Of a stretch of 32,929 nt of DNA, positions 22,516 through 30,163 are shown piece after piece. Position 1 is the first letter of the stretch, and each line of letters begins with the position of its first letter. The notes under the pieces are model-generated. The model made no database searches, was not told where the DNA came from, and saw only the letters and a program-made list of their open reading frames with translations. Source of the DNA: a virus. The translations under genes were made by a program, and so were the position numbers. Where the stretch lies: positions 1-32,929 of the IMG/VR virus record IMGVR_UViG_3300032278_000063. The stretch is one strand, 5' to 3'.

Positions 22516-23672
22516 GCAGGTTTCCCACCTCCCCAAGTCCCTGCACCTTCTCTGAAAAATGAAGGTTCTACATAGGGAAGGTTCGTCTTGAAGGCAAATG
22601 GGTCACCGTTGTACATAGCTTCCGCTAATTTTTTCCAACTTCCTATTGAACCTTGACAGGTTTTACAGGGATTTACTTCTGGAAAATCGGTAGTGCTATG
22701 TCTTGAGTGCGTTCCTGTATACGATTCCATCGCAGTAATCGCCCTCTGCTTGATCCAATCGGCAGGAGCTTCATCAATACATTCTCGTTTATAGGTTTGT
22801 TCCCACCCTTCACCCTTTTGTCTTTGCGGAGTTATGGCACGTTTTCCAAACATTGCCGCAGTTCTTGTTCCCTCACAACGGTCAGCAACTAGATCAAACC
22901 ATTTAGGCCATGCTTTTGAAGCAAGCGTCAAATGGTCAACACCTGCTGAGGTCATAGTTGGGGGACCTATTCTCAACCTGCTTGGTGTAACTCCAAGCCT
23001 CCGCATAGTGTCATATGCCTTGCAGTAATCGAGATCAAATTCATGGATCATCCTAAAGACATCCCCATGACGCCAATCATAAATTGGTCGTGCATTTCGA
23101 ACACCGCTTTTATTAGCTTTCGTGATGTACCCTTTAGATGAAAATAAACCATACATCCTAGCTGTACTTTCCTGAGTTCTCAGACCAATAACCGCATAAG
23201 TATCTTTACCTTCTACAGCAGGGAACTTTTCTGAGGTAGTCATCTTTTCAATATTTAATTCTTTGATGGGCGTATACCATGATGGTGGTTTTCGAACCCA
23301 TTTGTCAGGGGACAGCTCTGGATCAAAAACCCAGAAGTATGGATTAATCCTATTAAAGACATTCAATATAGGTTGATTTGCTACGAGCCAAGTAAGGTCT
23401 ACCTCTGGTCTATTCGCTGTCCTTTCGCAGAATTCATATAAATCTGGAAAGGCTATCTCTTCGTCACGCATGACAACTTCTACAGGAAGCCTATTGGTTT
23501 TAGTTGCCGCTATGATGGCGCATTCTAAGACAACCGTAGAGTCCTTACCACCAGAAAATGAAACAACTAACCGATGCCCTTCAGCGTAGAGTTTTTCTAA
23601 TCGCTCAATTGCTGATGTTAAAACATTTTGACCTGTGGGTTGCTTGATCTGCCGAGCTTTAAGTAGTGCCAT
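22509..23672 (-). CDS. PAPS reductase / ATP pyrophosphatase family protein
   Basis: A 387-aa protein with the PP-loop SFSGGKDST at 38-46, a following VMRDEEIAFPDLYEFCERTA segment, GLRTQESTARMYG (the G-R-x-x-ES-x-x-R motif of PAPS reductase-like and DndC proteins) and ARPIYDWRHGDVFRMI. Cys336 and Cys339 (NPCKTC) could help hold metal. It is longer than CysH (about 240 aa). Such proteins activate a substrate by adenylation; in phages they often stand near ParB, GNAT and terminase genes and are suspected of nucleic-acid modification. There is no sulfate-assimilation context here. Confidence 0.85.
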   Translation of the reverse strand: MALLKARQIKQPTGQNVLTSAIERLEKLYAEGHRLVVSFSGGKDSTVVLECAIIAATKTNRLPVEVVMRDEEIAFPDLYEFCERTANRPEVDLTWLVANQPILNVFNRINPYFWVFDPELSPDKWVRKPPSWYTPIKELNIEKMTTSEKFPAVEGKDTYAVIGLRTQESTARMYGLFSSKGYITKANKSGVRNARPIYDWRHGDVFRMIHEFDLDYCKAYDTMRRLGVTPSRLRIGPPTMTSAGVDHLTLASKAWPKWFDLVADRCEGTRTAAMFGKRAITPQRQKGEGWEQTYKRECIDEAPADWIKQRAITAMESYTGTHSRHSTTDFPEVNPCKTCQGSIGSWKKLAEAMYNGDPFAFKTNLPYVEPSFFREGAGTWGGGKPAW

Positions 23673-23691
23673 TCTGAGTTTTACCTGATGT

Positions 23692-24375
23692 CTATTTTTT
23701 ACCCTTAATAATAAGAAACTCTTTCATCTTCCCAAATAAAAATACGTCTTGGATGGTCAGTCGATCTCCTAAGTTGTGAGCCTCGGTAGCTACCTCTGCC
23801 TCTGTCACAGGGAAGGTGATGTTATCGACCACTTGGTCGTGAAGTATTCGTGAGCTATGCCCATTAGCATATAGCATCACCATAAATCTACCTCGTGGGC
23901 TCAAGGTTCTGCTCAGGATATCGAAGGCATCTCCTAGCGGAACATATGACAGCGAACCGAATAGAGCCACGACATAATCGTAGTTCCCAAAGCCCATCAT
24001 CTGCCTGACGTCACAGTTGATAAAGTCATAGCTTGGATGCTTCTGCTGAGATACCTTCACCATTTCCCAACTGACATCTACCCCTATGTAATAAGGATGC
24101 ACGATACTTCCTGATAAATGATCGAGCAATAAGCCTGTTCCAGAACCTATGTCCAAGACGTTGCCGTCAACCCTGTTAGTGCCTTCCCTATAAGAGAAGA
24201 AACTCTTCTGCATATACGACATGAGTTCAGCATTTTCTTCCAGACAACGCTCATCTCCATAGAAGCTGTCGTAGTTTTGAGCTACTTGATCATAGACAGA
24301 GCGTACGTTAAGCGGTGATGGTGTTAACTCTTCACGCACTTTATTCGATTCATAGGAAGAAGCATTTCTATACAT
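23692..24375 (-). CDS. Class I SAM-dependent methyltransferase
   Basis: A 227-aa protein. VYDQVAQNYDSFYGDE precedes motif I, VLDIGSGTG (73-81). YIGVDVSWEMV, DFINCDVRQM and YDYVVALFGSLSYVP follow as motifs II-IV. The catalytic D/N-PP-Y/F motif of amino-methylating DNA methyltransferases is absent, so a small-molecule or modified-base substrate is more likely than direct DNA adenine methylation. It overlaps the nuclease gene by 8 bases and precedes the PAPS reductase-like gene by 20. Confidence 0.85.
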   Translation of the reverse strand: MYRNASSYESNKVREELTPSPLNVRSVYDQVAQNYDSFYGDERCLEENAELMSYMQKSFFSYREGTNRVDGNVLDIGSGTGLLLDHLSGSIVHPYYIGVDVSWEMVKVSQQKHPSYDFINCDVRQMMGFGNYDYVVALFGSLSYVPLGDAFDILSRTLSPRGRFMVMLYANGHSSRILHDQVVDNITFPVTEAEVATEAHNLGDRLTIQDVFLFGKMKEFLIIKGKK

Positions 24376-24691
24376 CGGTGTTATCCGTTAATTCTTGGAC
24401 TAAGAAAAATCGTGCCTTTGCTCCTCTAGTATAGACCTTGATAATACCTCCGAACTTCTTACCCGATTCTTTTGAGGCGTTTTCACCTTGTGCTACTGCG
24501 TTCCTGATCCATACTGGAACAGTTGTTTGAGTGCTCTTAATCTCGTAGACGTGAGTGTTATTTTCAACATCAGTATGAGGTCTAGACTTGTCTAAATTTC
24601 TCCAACCGTTGACTAATTCAGCTGATCTTTTTTCGTAGATTTTACCTCTAGCTCGGTTGTTTCTGTTTATCCTTTTTCTAGTATTGTCCAT
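24368..24691 (-). CDS. PD-(D/E)XK nuclease-like protein
   Basis: A 107-aa protein. I took ATG 24691; a longer TTG frame to 24727 would cover the operator. Glu20 in a helix (RARGKIYEKRSAEL), Asp41 and Glu50-Ile-Lys52 (THVYEIKST) make the active-site layout of Holliday-junction resolvase and restriction-like nucleases. A Lys/Gly-rich loop and a closing strand (KARFFLVQE) follow. A role in DNA branch resolution before packaging or in host DNA attack are both possible. An operator-like sequence overlaps its start codon. Confidence 0.7.
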   Translation of the reverse strand: MDNTRKRINRNNRARGKIYEKRSAELVNGWRNLDKSRPHTDVENNTHVYEIKSTQTTVPVWIRNAVAQGENASKESGKKFGGIIKVYTRGAKARFFLVQELTDNTDV

Positions 24692-24706
24692 TGACAATAG
24701 GTTAAC
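24690..24706. promoter_or_regulatory. Operator-like site over the nuclease start codon
   Basis: ATTGAC-AATAG-GTTAAC on the plus strand, i.e. the operator arms with a 5-base centre. It is followed by AGATACG as at 17523-17529, but no -10 follows in either direction. It could act as a transcription roadblock rather than a promoter operator. Confidence 0.5.
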
Positions 24707-24720
24707 AGATACGACACCCA

Positions 24721-24756
24721 TTAACAATACTGCCCCTGTTAAGGGGCGTATGTTAA
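24721..24756 (-). terminator. Bulged hairpin before the nuclease gene
   Basis: TTAACAATACTGCCCC pairs with GGGGCGTATGTTAA (14 bp, two single-base bulges, 6-base loop). It shares TTAACAATACTG with the hairpin at 15837-15873. It separates the replication block from the nuclease/modification/terminase block. Confidence 0.55.
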
Positions 24757-24774
24757 TGAGTATCTACAACCTTA

Positions 24775-25221
24775 TCAATTATCAGTTAATGAGTTCTCTA
24801 CTTTTTGCGTTCTGGTTGAGAACATCTTTTCAAATTGAGGGTATTCTTGAATCATCATCCTCACATAGAAAGCCTTGTGATTATTGTTTAGTTTTATCTT
24901 CATCCCTGCAATCGGTGTAGATCCTTGAACACCCATATCCATAGTCCAACGAGCAACTTCGTAGAGCATTGCTATTGAGCATCTAGCCTCAGCGCCTTTC
25001 TTGTTCTGCCAGTCAGACGCTAGGAAAATCAGGGTTTTATAGACCTGCGGATGTTCCCTGTGAAACTGGTAGAACTCCTGTTCTAGGGAGCGTTTATGTT
25101 GGGGTTGTGTACTGGATGCGCCCTTGTTTATTGCGTCCTGAGTATAAGGCATATCCATTACTGCCTGTTTCCCTAACGCTGATGCTTCTGTTTGAAATTC
25201 ACGGAACTTTTTCATGGTCAT
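24775..25221 (-). CDS. Conserved phage protein of unknown function
   Basis: A 148-aa protein. The core pattern EQEFYQFHREHPQVYKTLIF ... SIAMLYEVARWTM ... KLNNNHKAFYVRMMIQEYPQ ... FSTR belongs to a widespread phage family I recognise by pattern but cannot name functionally; members usually sit with replication genes. AAGGAG lies seven bases before the ATG. It follows the helicase-like ATPase by 12 bases. Confidence 0.75.
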   Translation of the reverse strand: MTMKKFREFQTEASALGKQAVMDMPYTQDAINKGASSTQPQHKRSLEQEFYQFHREHPQVYKTLIFLASDWQNKKGAEARCSIAMLYEVARWTMDMGVQGSTPIAGMKIKLNNNHKAFYVRMMIQEYPQFEKMFSTRTQKVENSLTDN

Positions 25222-25233
25222 TTTCTCACTCCT

Positions 25234-26532
25234 TTACCAAGTAACTAATTGCCACTTATTTAAGTCTCTATTAAAGCTGACCCTAGAGTCTCTTGAGAGG
25301 GTTGCCGATAAACTCTGCGCTTTTGTCTTATCAATTTCTAATTCCTCTAGGAGATCAATCGTAGTCATTCCATCTTTATAGAGTTCATGACCATCATCTC
25401 TGTATTCTTCTAGAATCTTGGTTACTTGTGCAGTTGCTCCCCCTTTGCGTTCCTTTGCTGTTCTTTTGTCTACTTTCAGCCCATTATTGAAGTCCATACT
25501 GAACCCCATAGCGTTCAAGAGCCTTCCTAAGTTCGTCTTTCGATGATGCAGGGTTAAGTCAATTTTAGAGTCCCCTGTTTTTTGGCTTTTTCTCAATTCC
25601 CAAGTAGAACGTGGATAATTAACCCAATATACCGATCCAAATGGTCCTGATTGTGCGCCTTGAAAACCCTTAGCAACGTGACCAATTGTTATCGTGGTCA
25701 ATGACTTATTTGCAGGTGCAATTGCTCTCAATGCTGAGAAATACGAAAGTGCTGAATTGGCATCTTCTGGAGTGCCTCCACATGCAGGTCCTGCGCTGTC
25801 TATAATTACGACTTGGATATTTTCTCTGGCTATTTGCTCTTGAAGTTCCTGTACATGGTTAACCAATGCGTGTCTGCCGTACCAGTATTTCACCATATGT
25901 TTCTCACGATCTTCTGCGGTTTCACTTGGTAAGCCCAAACCTTGCAGAACATCGTAAGAGCGCAACCAGTTGGTCTGCCAATTTGTCTCATAATCGACAT
26001 ATAGAACGTTTCCTTGAACCACGCTTTCTAAACCTGCAACATCTCCAATTCCATTATGGATGAGATGGGCAAAATACAGCACTAGCATGGATTTACCGAT
26101 TCCGCCTGTCCCATAGACCAATGTGGCTTCACCTTCATAGGCGACTGGAGCTAATCGGTGTCTTGGGGCGGTTGGTCTAGGTTGCGATCCTAAATTCATA
26201 ATTGGCTGTCCCTGCCGATAGTCTTTAAGCACCAGATATGAGATTTGTTTCATACGTTTGCTCCAATCATCTCGACTGGACTCTTCTTTTAAGTCATTTA
26301 GTAAGGCTCTAGGGGATTTGGTCAGGGAGAACCTTTGAGGTCCAAGAATATGTACGTTGGATTCATGATAATCGGTAATCGTGATTTCAGCGTCTATGTT
26401 TTTATCTCGGTGAGCATAAAATTGGTTGATTTTGACATGAATGCCTTCATCCCACTCAAGCTCATAAAGGTCATCCCCGATTTTGCTGATTTCGGGTACT
26501 GTTAATTGTTGAAAATTCTCTGTTTGCGTCAT
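25234..26532 (-). CDS. RecA-fold ATPase, RepA/DnaB-type helicase-like
   Basis: A 432-aa protein. After an N-terminal region of about 125 residues comes a RecA-like core: Walker A GTGGIGKS (141-148), NVLYVDYETNW, Walker B VVIIDSAGPACGG (Asp245), an ITIGHVAKG sensor and WELRKSQK. The last 65 residues look like a winged helix (LLEELEIDKTKAQSLSATLS). This is the RepA/AAA_25-type layout of plasmid and phage replication helicases. With no polymerase or primase present, it would load host replication enzymes. It overlaps the upstream gene by ATGA. Confidence 0.85.
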   Translation of the reverse strand: MTQTENFQQLTVPEISKIGDDLYELEWDEGIHVKINQFYAHRDKNIDAEITITDYHESNVHILGPQRFSLTKSPRALLNDLKEESSRDDWSKRMKQISYLVLKDYRQGQPIMNLGSQPRPTAPRHRLAPVAYEGEATLVYGTGGIGKSMLVLYFAHLIHNGIGDVAGLESVVQGNVLYVDYETNWQTNWLRSYDVLQGLGLPSETAEDREKHMVKYWYGRHALVNHVQELQEQIARENIQVVIIDSAGPACGGTPEDANSALSYFSALRAIAPANKSLTTITIGHVAKGFQGAQSGPFGSVYWVNYPRSTWELRKSQKTGDSKIDLTLHHRKTNLGRLLNAMGFSMDFNNGLKVDKRTAKERKGGATAQVTKILEEYRDDGHELYKDGMTTIDLLEELEIDKTKAQSLSATLSRDSRVSFNRDLNKWQLVTW

Positions 26533-26798
26533 AGTGGCACTCCACCCCCATTTGAAGATTTAGGACTCCTGATTAGTGGTTTCGGCGGTGGGTCAGGATC
26601 ATGATATTCAAAAACCTCTCCTTGAGAGAGTCTTTGCTCCAATTCTCTGAAACCGTCAAATTCCATCTGCTGTGGAGGTGGTTTTTTAATCATCTGCTCT
26701 TGTAACCACATGAAATCAACATAGGCGCAGACTCCCCCTGCGTTAACCTTGAAATCATGTGTATTACAGCCGTCAGTTCTACAATAAAGGTCTACCAC
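26529..26798 (-). CDS. Hypothetical Cys- and Pro-rich protein
   Basis: An 89-aa protein starting at GTG, overlapping the previous gene. The N-terminus has Cys6, Cys11 and Cys24 (YCRTDGCNTHDF, GGVCAYV), perhaps part of a metal site. The rest is Pro-rich and likely disordered (DPDPPPKPLIRSP). It sits between an SSB-like protein and the ATPase, so a replication accessory role is plausible. Confidence 0.6.
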   Translation of the reverse strand: MVDLYCRTDGCNTHDFKVNAGGVCAYVDFMWLQEQMIKKPPPQQMEFDGFRELEQRLSQGEVFEYHDPDPPPKPLIRSPKSSNGGGVPL

Positions 26799-27781
26799 GG
26801 AAGATCACCGCTTATAGCGGTGTTTTCCTTGATAATCTTAATTCCAAGTGTACGGACATTGTGGGGAGTCACTCCGCCGTTCTTTTTGAAGTAGTCTGCT
26901 GAATCTGAAAATCCTAAATTGCCCAAAATCATCTTAATTGAGTCCATCGTGATTTTACGGTCTTCAATTAAGTAAGTTGATAAGTCACCCATTGTTTCTA
27001 AGCCCTCTGGAACTTCACCTACAACACTTGCACCAAGACTTTCAGCATATTCCGTCATTGCGCTTTTCTGAGACTCCGTAATAGGCGCATTATTAGATTC
27101 TTGGGTAATTGGCTGTGATTTTACTGGTTCATCCGGTGTTGTGGGTTGCTGTAGCCAGTCAAAATACTGGTCAGCTACCACTAAGATGTCCCTTTCGTCT
27201 ATTTGAGTCTCTATCTGTCTGCCACGATTTAATCCATCGCACATTGCAACAGCTTGCATCAATGCTGTTCTGCGGTTCATTCCATAATCCCTAATGTCAC
27301 CCTGTGCTTTTACTGTAGCTCCAAGAGTGGTTTGTGTTTGTGGATTAGGTAAATTCACAGACGTGGTTGGTTCGACATTTCCAAGTATTTCATGAACATC
27401 CCAGAAATAACTCCACTTCAAATCTTTCTTGTCAGCCATTACTCGCTCGTAGCTGTTTCCCTGATCGTCAGTAATTGTCTCAGTAGCTGTATTTTTAGCA
27501 TTTCCACGAATTAAAACTGCACTCTTATTAAGAACAGGCACTTCATCGAGTTTGCCGTTGTCCATTGCTAATTTTGCCTTGAAAGCGTCTGGACATTGCT
27601 CCCTGATTTCTTCAATCTGTCCATCCAGTACAGCATTTTTTCTAATGGTGGATTTCATGGCATATTGTGACCACTCAGGTTTTATCAATAAGCGATATCC
27701 CCATGATGTTTCTTCTTCTATTCCTAGAATTGCAATATCGCAATTTTCTAAGTGAACTCCATCTTTTACTTCTTGAGTCAT
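26792..27781 (-). CDS. Putative ssDNA-binding / recombination accessory protein
   Basis: A 329-aa protein. Residues 1-230 look globular, with MNRRTALMQAVAMCDGLNRG at about 168-187 and VVADQYFDWLQ. A Pro/Gln linker follows. A small helical domain ends in ENTAISGDLPW, an acidic-aromatic tip reminiscent of SSB C-termini (DDDIPF). With its position just ahead of the helicase, an ssDNA-binding role is reasonable but not demonstrated. GAGGAATAAC precedes the ATG. Confidence 0.55.
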   Translation of the reverse strand: MTQEVKDGVHLENCDIAILGIEEETSWGYRLLIKPEWSQYAMKSTIRKNAVLDGQIEEIREQCPDAFKAKLAMDNGKLDEVPVLNKSAVLIRGNAKNTATETITDDQGNSYERVMADKKDLKWSYFWDVHEILGNVEPTTSVNLPNPQTQTTLGATVKAQGDIRDYGMNRRTALMQAVAMCDGLNRGRQIETQIDERDILVVADQYFDWLQQPTTPDEPVKSQPITQESNNAPITESQKSAMTEYAESLGASVVGEVPEGLETMGDLSTYLIEDRKITMDSIKMILGNLGFSDSADYFKKNGGVTPHNVRTLGIKIIKENTAISGDLPW

Positions 27782-27790
27782 GTTATTCCT

Positions 27791-28180
27791 CTACGATTTT
27801 CGATTGTGTTTGGTCGTTTTGATTCTTGACGGCAAAGCCATCACCCCTTCTTGTACAAGATCGTCTAATGCTCCTTTCATTACGTTCTTGATTATCAGTT
27901 TGTTCCTCTCAGAGTACATTTCGATGTTGGTCGGGGCTATTGCCACATCGTGAGTTTTCCCTTTGATTTTTTGACCTTCAGCAGTTTCTAAACGCTTGGT
28001 TAAGTGGTAATCCACTATGTCTCCAAGTTCGTAAAGTTTCTGATGGTGCTCACCTAATTCAACTTTCAATGCAATCAATTCTTGATCAGTAGCATCTGAT
28101 AGTAGTAAATCAGTCTCAGGGGTTAAGTCGTCTATCCTAGATGCGATATATCGACGCAGGTCGCTCTTTACATCAACCAC
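27791..28180 (-). CDS. Hypothetical helical protein, Gp157-like layout
   Basis: A 129-aa protein starting at GTG with AAGGAG seven bases upstream. It has a long helical N-terminal half (TDQELIALKVELGEHHQKLY), a central IKGKTHDVAIAPTNIEMYSE strand region and a basic C-terminus. The helix-then-strand layout recalls small recombination-region proteins such as Gp157, but no diagnostic motif is visible. It follows the HTH gene by two bases. Confidence 0.55.
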   Translation of the reverse strand: MVDVKSDLRRYIASRIDDLTPETDLLLSDATDQELIALKVELGEHHQKLYELGDIVDYHLTKRLETAEGQKIKGKTHDVAIAPTNIEMYSERNKLIIKNVMKGALDDLVQEGVMALPSRIKTTKHNRKS

Positions 28181-28182
28181 TC

Positions 28183-28416
28183 CTATACTCCTTGCAGTTT
28201 TTTGGGTCTGCCCCCTTTATCTGAATTTCGGGTTTCAATAACGAACGGTTTACGAATATACCACACGTTACCTCTAGGGGTTTCCACTAATTTGGACTTC
28301 CCTAACCTTCCGTCTTGTAAGAGTTTGAAAACACGTTGGCGAGTTAAAGTTCGCCCTTCTGTTTCAAAGAACTCTACGCATTCACGGATTGTTCCCCATA
28401 TCTTGGGATTCGGCAT
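28183..28416 (-). CDS. Small HTH DNA-binding protein, candidate repressor
   Basis: A 77-aa protein. I start at ATG 28416, with AAGGAGGT at the right distance; a longer open frame upstream crosses the promoter. TIRECVEFFETEGRTLTRQR and VFKLLQDGRLGKSKLVETPR form an HTH with a small wing (NVWYIRKPF), and the end GGRPKK is an AT-hook-like basic tip. It is the first gene of the long minus operon and faces the DUF932 gene across overlapping divergent promoters. This makes it the best local candidate for the protein that binds the repeated operators. Confidence 0.75.
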   Translation of the reverse strand: MPNPKIWGTIRECVEFFETEGRTLTRQRVFKLLQDGRLGKSKLVETPRGNVWYIRKPFVIETRNSDKGGRPKKLQGV

Positions 28417-28442
28417 TTTTACCTCCTTATTAAGTTCCTTTA

Positions 28443-28472
28443 ATGATACCCTAAACGGTTGCACTCCGTCAA
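28443..28472 (-). promoter_or_regulatory. Promoter of the long early minus operon
   Basis: Minus-strand TTGACG (28472-28467), 18-base spacer, TATCAT (28448-28443). The start of the HTH gene lies about 27 bases after it. The -35 lies inside the opposing promoter. Confidence 0.7.
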
Positions 28473-28473
28473 T
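28458..28473. promoter_or_regulatory. Operator copy 6, shared by two promoters
   Basis: GTTGCA-CTCC-GTCAAT: the 6-4-6 layout with one changed base in each arm relative to GTTGAC/GTCAAC. The left arm gives the plus -35 and the right arm gives the minus -35. Confidence 0.6.
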
Positions 28474-28487
28474 GGATAGTGTATCAT
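28459..28487 (+). promoter_or_regulatory. Promoter of the DUF932 gene
   Basis: TTGCAC (28459-28464), 17-base spacer, TATCAT (28482-28487), then TATATAGAGAAA as the early transcript. The leader of about 80 bases carries GAGCGACCAA and ends in AGGAGG before the ATG. Confidence 0.75.
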
Positions 28488-28574
28488 GGGTATATAGAGA
28501 AAAAACCAATAGACCGCCCAAATAGGAGTAGAAGCGGAACATACGAGCGACCAATAATCAACAGGAGGCATAAA

Positions 28575-29624
28575 ATGCCCGCAGAAATTACGATGACCGC
28601 AGATAAAGCAGAATTCGCATACAGTCAAGGCTCGGGAATTGAGCCGTGGCATGGACTAGGAAGTAAAGTTCCAGTTGAGGCGATGACAGCTGAAGAAGCC
28701 ATAGAAGCGTCTGGAATGGGTTGGGGCGTAGAGAGGAAGGAAGTCTACGTTATGGAATCCAAGAAACAGGGGCGCAAGAACATTGAAGTCCCTGTATCAG
28801 TTGCAGGTAAAAGAGCAATTGTTCGAGATGACACTCAACAGGTTTTTGCCATAATGGGCGAACACTACACTCCAGTCCAGAACATCGAAGCATTTAGCTT
28901 TTTTGATTCTGTGATAGGAAATACAGATGCGAAATATCATACCGTTGGAACACTCGGCGGTGGAAGACGAATCTGGTTGATGGTGAGACTACCAAATGAG
29001 TTGAAGTTAGATAATGGACATGAGATTGTTCAGAATATTTTGCTAACAAATTCTCATGATGGGACATCAGCCCTGAGAATTGACCACACTAGAGTCAATG
29101 TGGTTTGCGCCAATACCTTGAGCATGGCTCTAGCCAATGCAAGAGGAAATGATTTTAAGTTCCGTGCCAAGCACACTTCCATGATACTGGACAGGACTCT
29201 AGAGGCACGAAATCTTCTAGGATTACTGGATGCTACGAATGAGTTATTTATCAATGACTGCAACAGGTTAATTGATACGAAGTTCACGATTAGCGATATG
29301 GAAGAATTGGCTCGTGATATTTGGGCGCCGAAAGGCTACGATGCCGATAAGGAATTGAAAGGTGTTGCAAGAGTTGCAGTTGAAAAACTGACAGACCTGT
29401 TCACCGAAGGTGTCGGAGTTGAAGGTCAGAGCGCATTTGATGCTTACATGGCAATTACTGAATTCACCGACCACTACCGACCAATTGGAAGAAGCCTTGA
29501 CAGTCTTGAAGACACTTCTCCAGAGGCTATGGAATCCAGAGTTTTTAACTCTTGGTATGGTGGCGGACAGCGCATAAGACAAAGGGTTTTTGACAGCTTG
29601 CGTGAGAAGGCAGGAGTTCTGTAA
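28575..29624 (+). CDS. DUF932 family protein
   Basis: A 349-aa protein starting MPAEITMTADKAEFAYSQGS. AGGAGG precedes ATG 28575; a longer frame overlaps the promoter and is rejected. IEPWHGLGSKVP and MGWGVERKEVY, then FAIMGEHYTPVQNIEAFSFF and NILLTNSHDGTSALRIDHTR with VCANTL are the typical DUF932 (phage/plasmid-like protein, TIGR03299) pattern. The function is unknown; members are common in phages and plasmids. The position under an exposed divergent promoter suggests early, strong expression. Confidence 0.9.
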   Translation: MPAEITMTADKAEFAYSQGSGIEPWHGLGSKVPVEAMTAEEAIEASGMGWGVERKEVYVMESKKQGRKNIEVPVSVAGKRAIVRDDTQQVFAIMGEHYTPVQNIEAFSFFDSVIGNTDAKYHTVGTLGGGRRIWLMVRLPNELKLDNGHEIVQNILLTNSHDGTSALRIDHTRVNVVCANTLSMALANARGNDFKFRAKHTSMILDRTLEARNLLGLLDATNELFINDCNRLIDTKFTISDMEELARDIWAPKGYDADKELKGVARVAVEKLTDLFTEGVGVEGQSAFDAYMAITEFTDHYRPIGRSLDSLEDTSPEAMESRVFNSWYGGGQRIRQRVFDSLREKAGVL

Positions 29625-29635
29625 ACCACTTAATT

Positions 29636-29665
29636 GCAGGGGTCGGGAAACATCCTGACCCCTGC
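29636..29665 (+). terminator. Hairpin between DUF932 gene and next gene
   Basis: GCAGGGGTC and GACCCCTGC pair as a 9-bp stem, extendable inside by GG/CC. No U-run follows, and GAGGT of the next ribosome site lies seven bases on, so it may regulate downstream translation. Confidence 0.5.
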
Positions 29666-29680
29666 CTCAGAGGTAACACG

Positions 29681-30013
29681 ATGTATTCTAAGAACACAGA
29701 TTCAAATATTCGCAATGACCATACAATTAAATATATAGATTACAAGACTCTTTTAATTCTCAATGACAAGGCAATTAAAGCCAAGTTCAATAGAAGTCTA
29801 GTCCATGAAAAACTGGTAGAGATGTCTGATCGAATCAAGAAAAACTTGTATCCGCTAGTTCAGACCTTCGACCATAATGATTCTGAAATTCGATGCAGAA
29901 TTATTTTAGATGTTTCTCAAGACCCCCATCCTCAGACATTTGATGTCTGGCTTGATATGACTTATGAGGATTATAAAATTCTGCCATCAATGACACATAT
30001 CAATGTGGCTTAA
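29681..30013 (+). CDS. Hypothetical 110-aa protein
   Basis: Starts MYSKNTDSNIRNDHTIKYID; GAGGT lies about nine bases upstream. It is mixed alpha/beta with RCRIILDVSQDPHPQTFDVW near the end. It is the last gene of its unit and is followed by a strong terminator. No family recognised. Confidence 0.65.
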   Translation: MYSKNTDSNIRNDHTIKYIDYKTLLILNDKAIKAKFNRSLVHEKLVEMSDRIKKNLYPLVQTFDHNDSEIRCRIILDVSQDPHPQTFDVWLDMTYEDYKILPSMTHINVA

Positions 30014-30031
30014 CAGATGGTATGATCCAAT

Positions 30032-30073
30032 GGGTGGTCAATCCATAACCAATCCCTAAAAACTAGACCACCC
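30032..30073 (+). repeat. Inverted repeat before the terminator
   Basis: GGGTGGTC and GACCACCC (8 bp) enclose 26 bases. It lies ten bases ahead of the terminator hairpin and could form a tandem structure with it. Confidence 0.45.
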
Positions 30074-30082
30074 AGTCCTCCC

Positions 30083-30117
30083 AGACCCCCTAGATTGTCC
30101 CTAGGGGGTCTTTTTTT
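30083..30117 (+). terminator. Intrinsic terminator
   Basis: AGACCCCCTAG and CTAGGGGGTCT form an 11-bp stem with a 7-base loop, followed by T7 (30111-30117). This is the clearest intrinsic terminator in the window and ends the DUF932 unit. Confidence 0.92.
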
Positions 30118-30163
30118 ATGCCTCAAATTGCTCAAGAATTAGTGCTAATTAAGGTATAAAACT

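Noticed and set aside
11678-22534. Shared 14-mer TTTCCCACCTCCCC at 11678 and about 22521
   Set aside because: Both copies contain GGAGGT-type ribosome-site sequence on the minus strand; similarity is likely due to that rather than a dispersed repeat.
22509-23672. DndC-type phosphorothioation system
   Set aside because: The PP-loop and G-R-x-x-ES motif are compatible, but no DndA, DndB, DndD or DndE-like gene is present, so a complete Dnd system is not supported.
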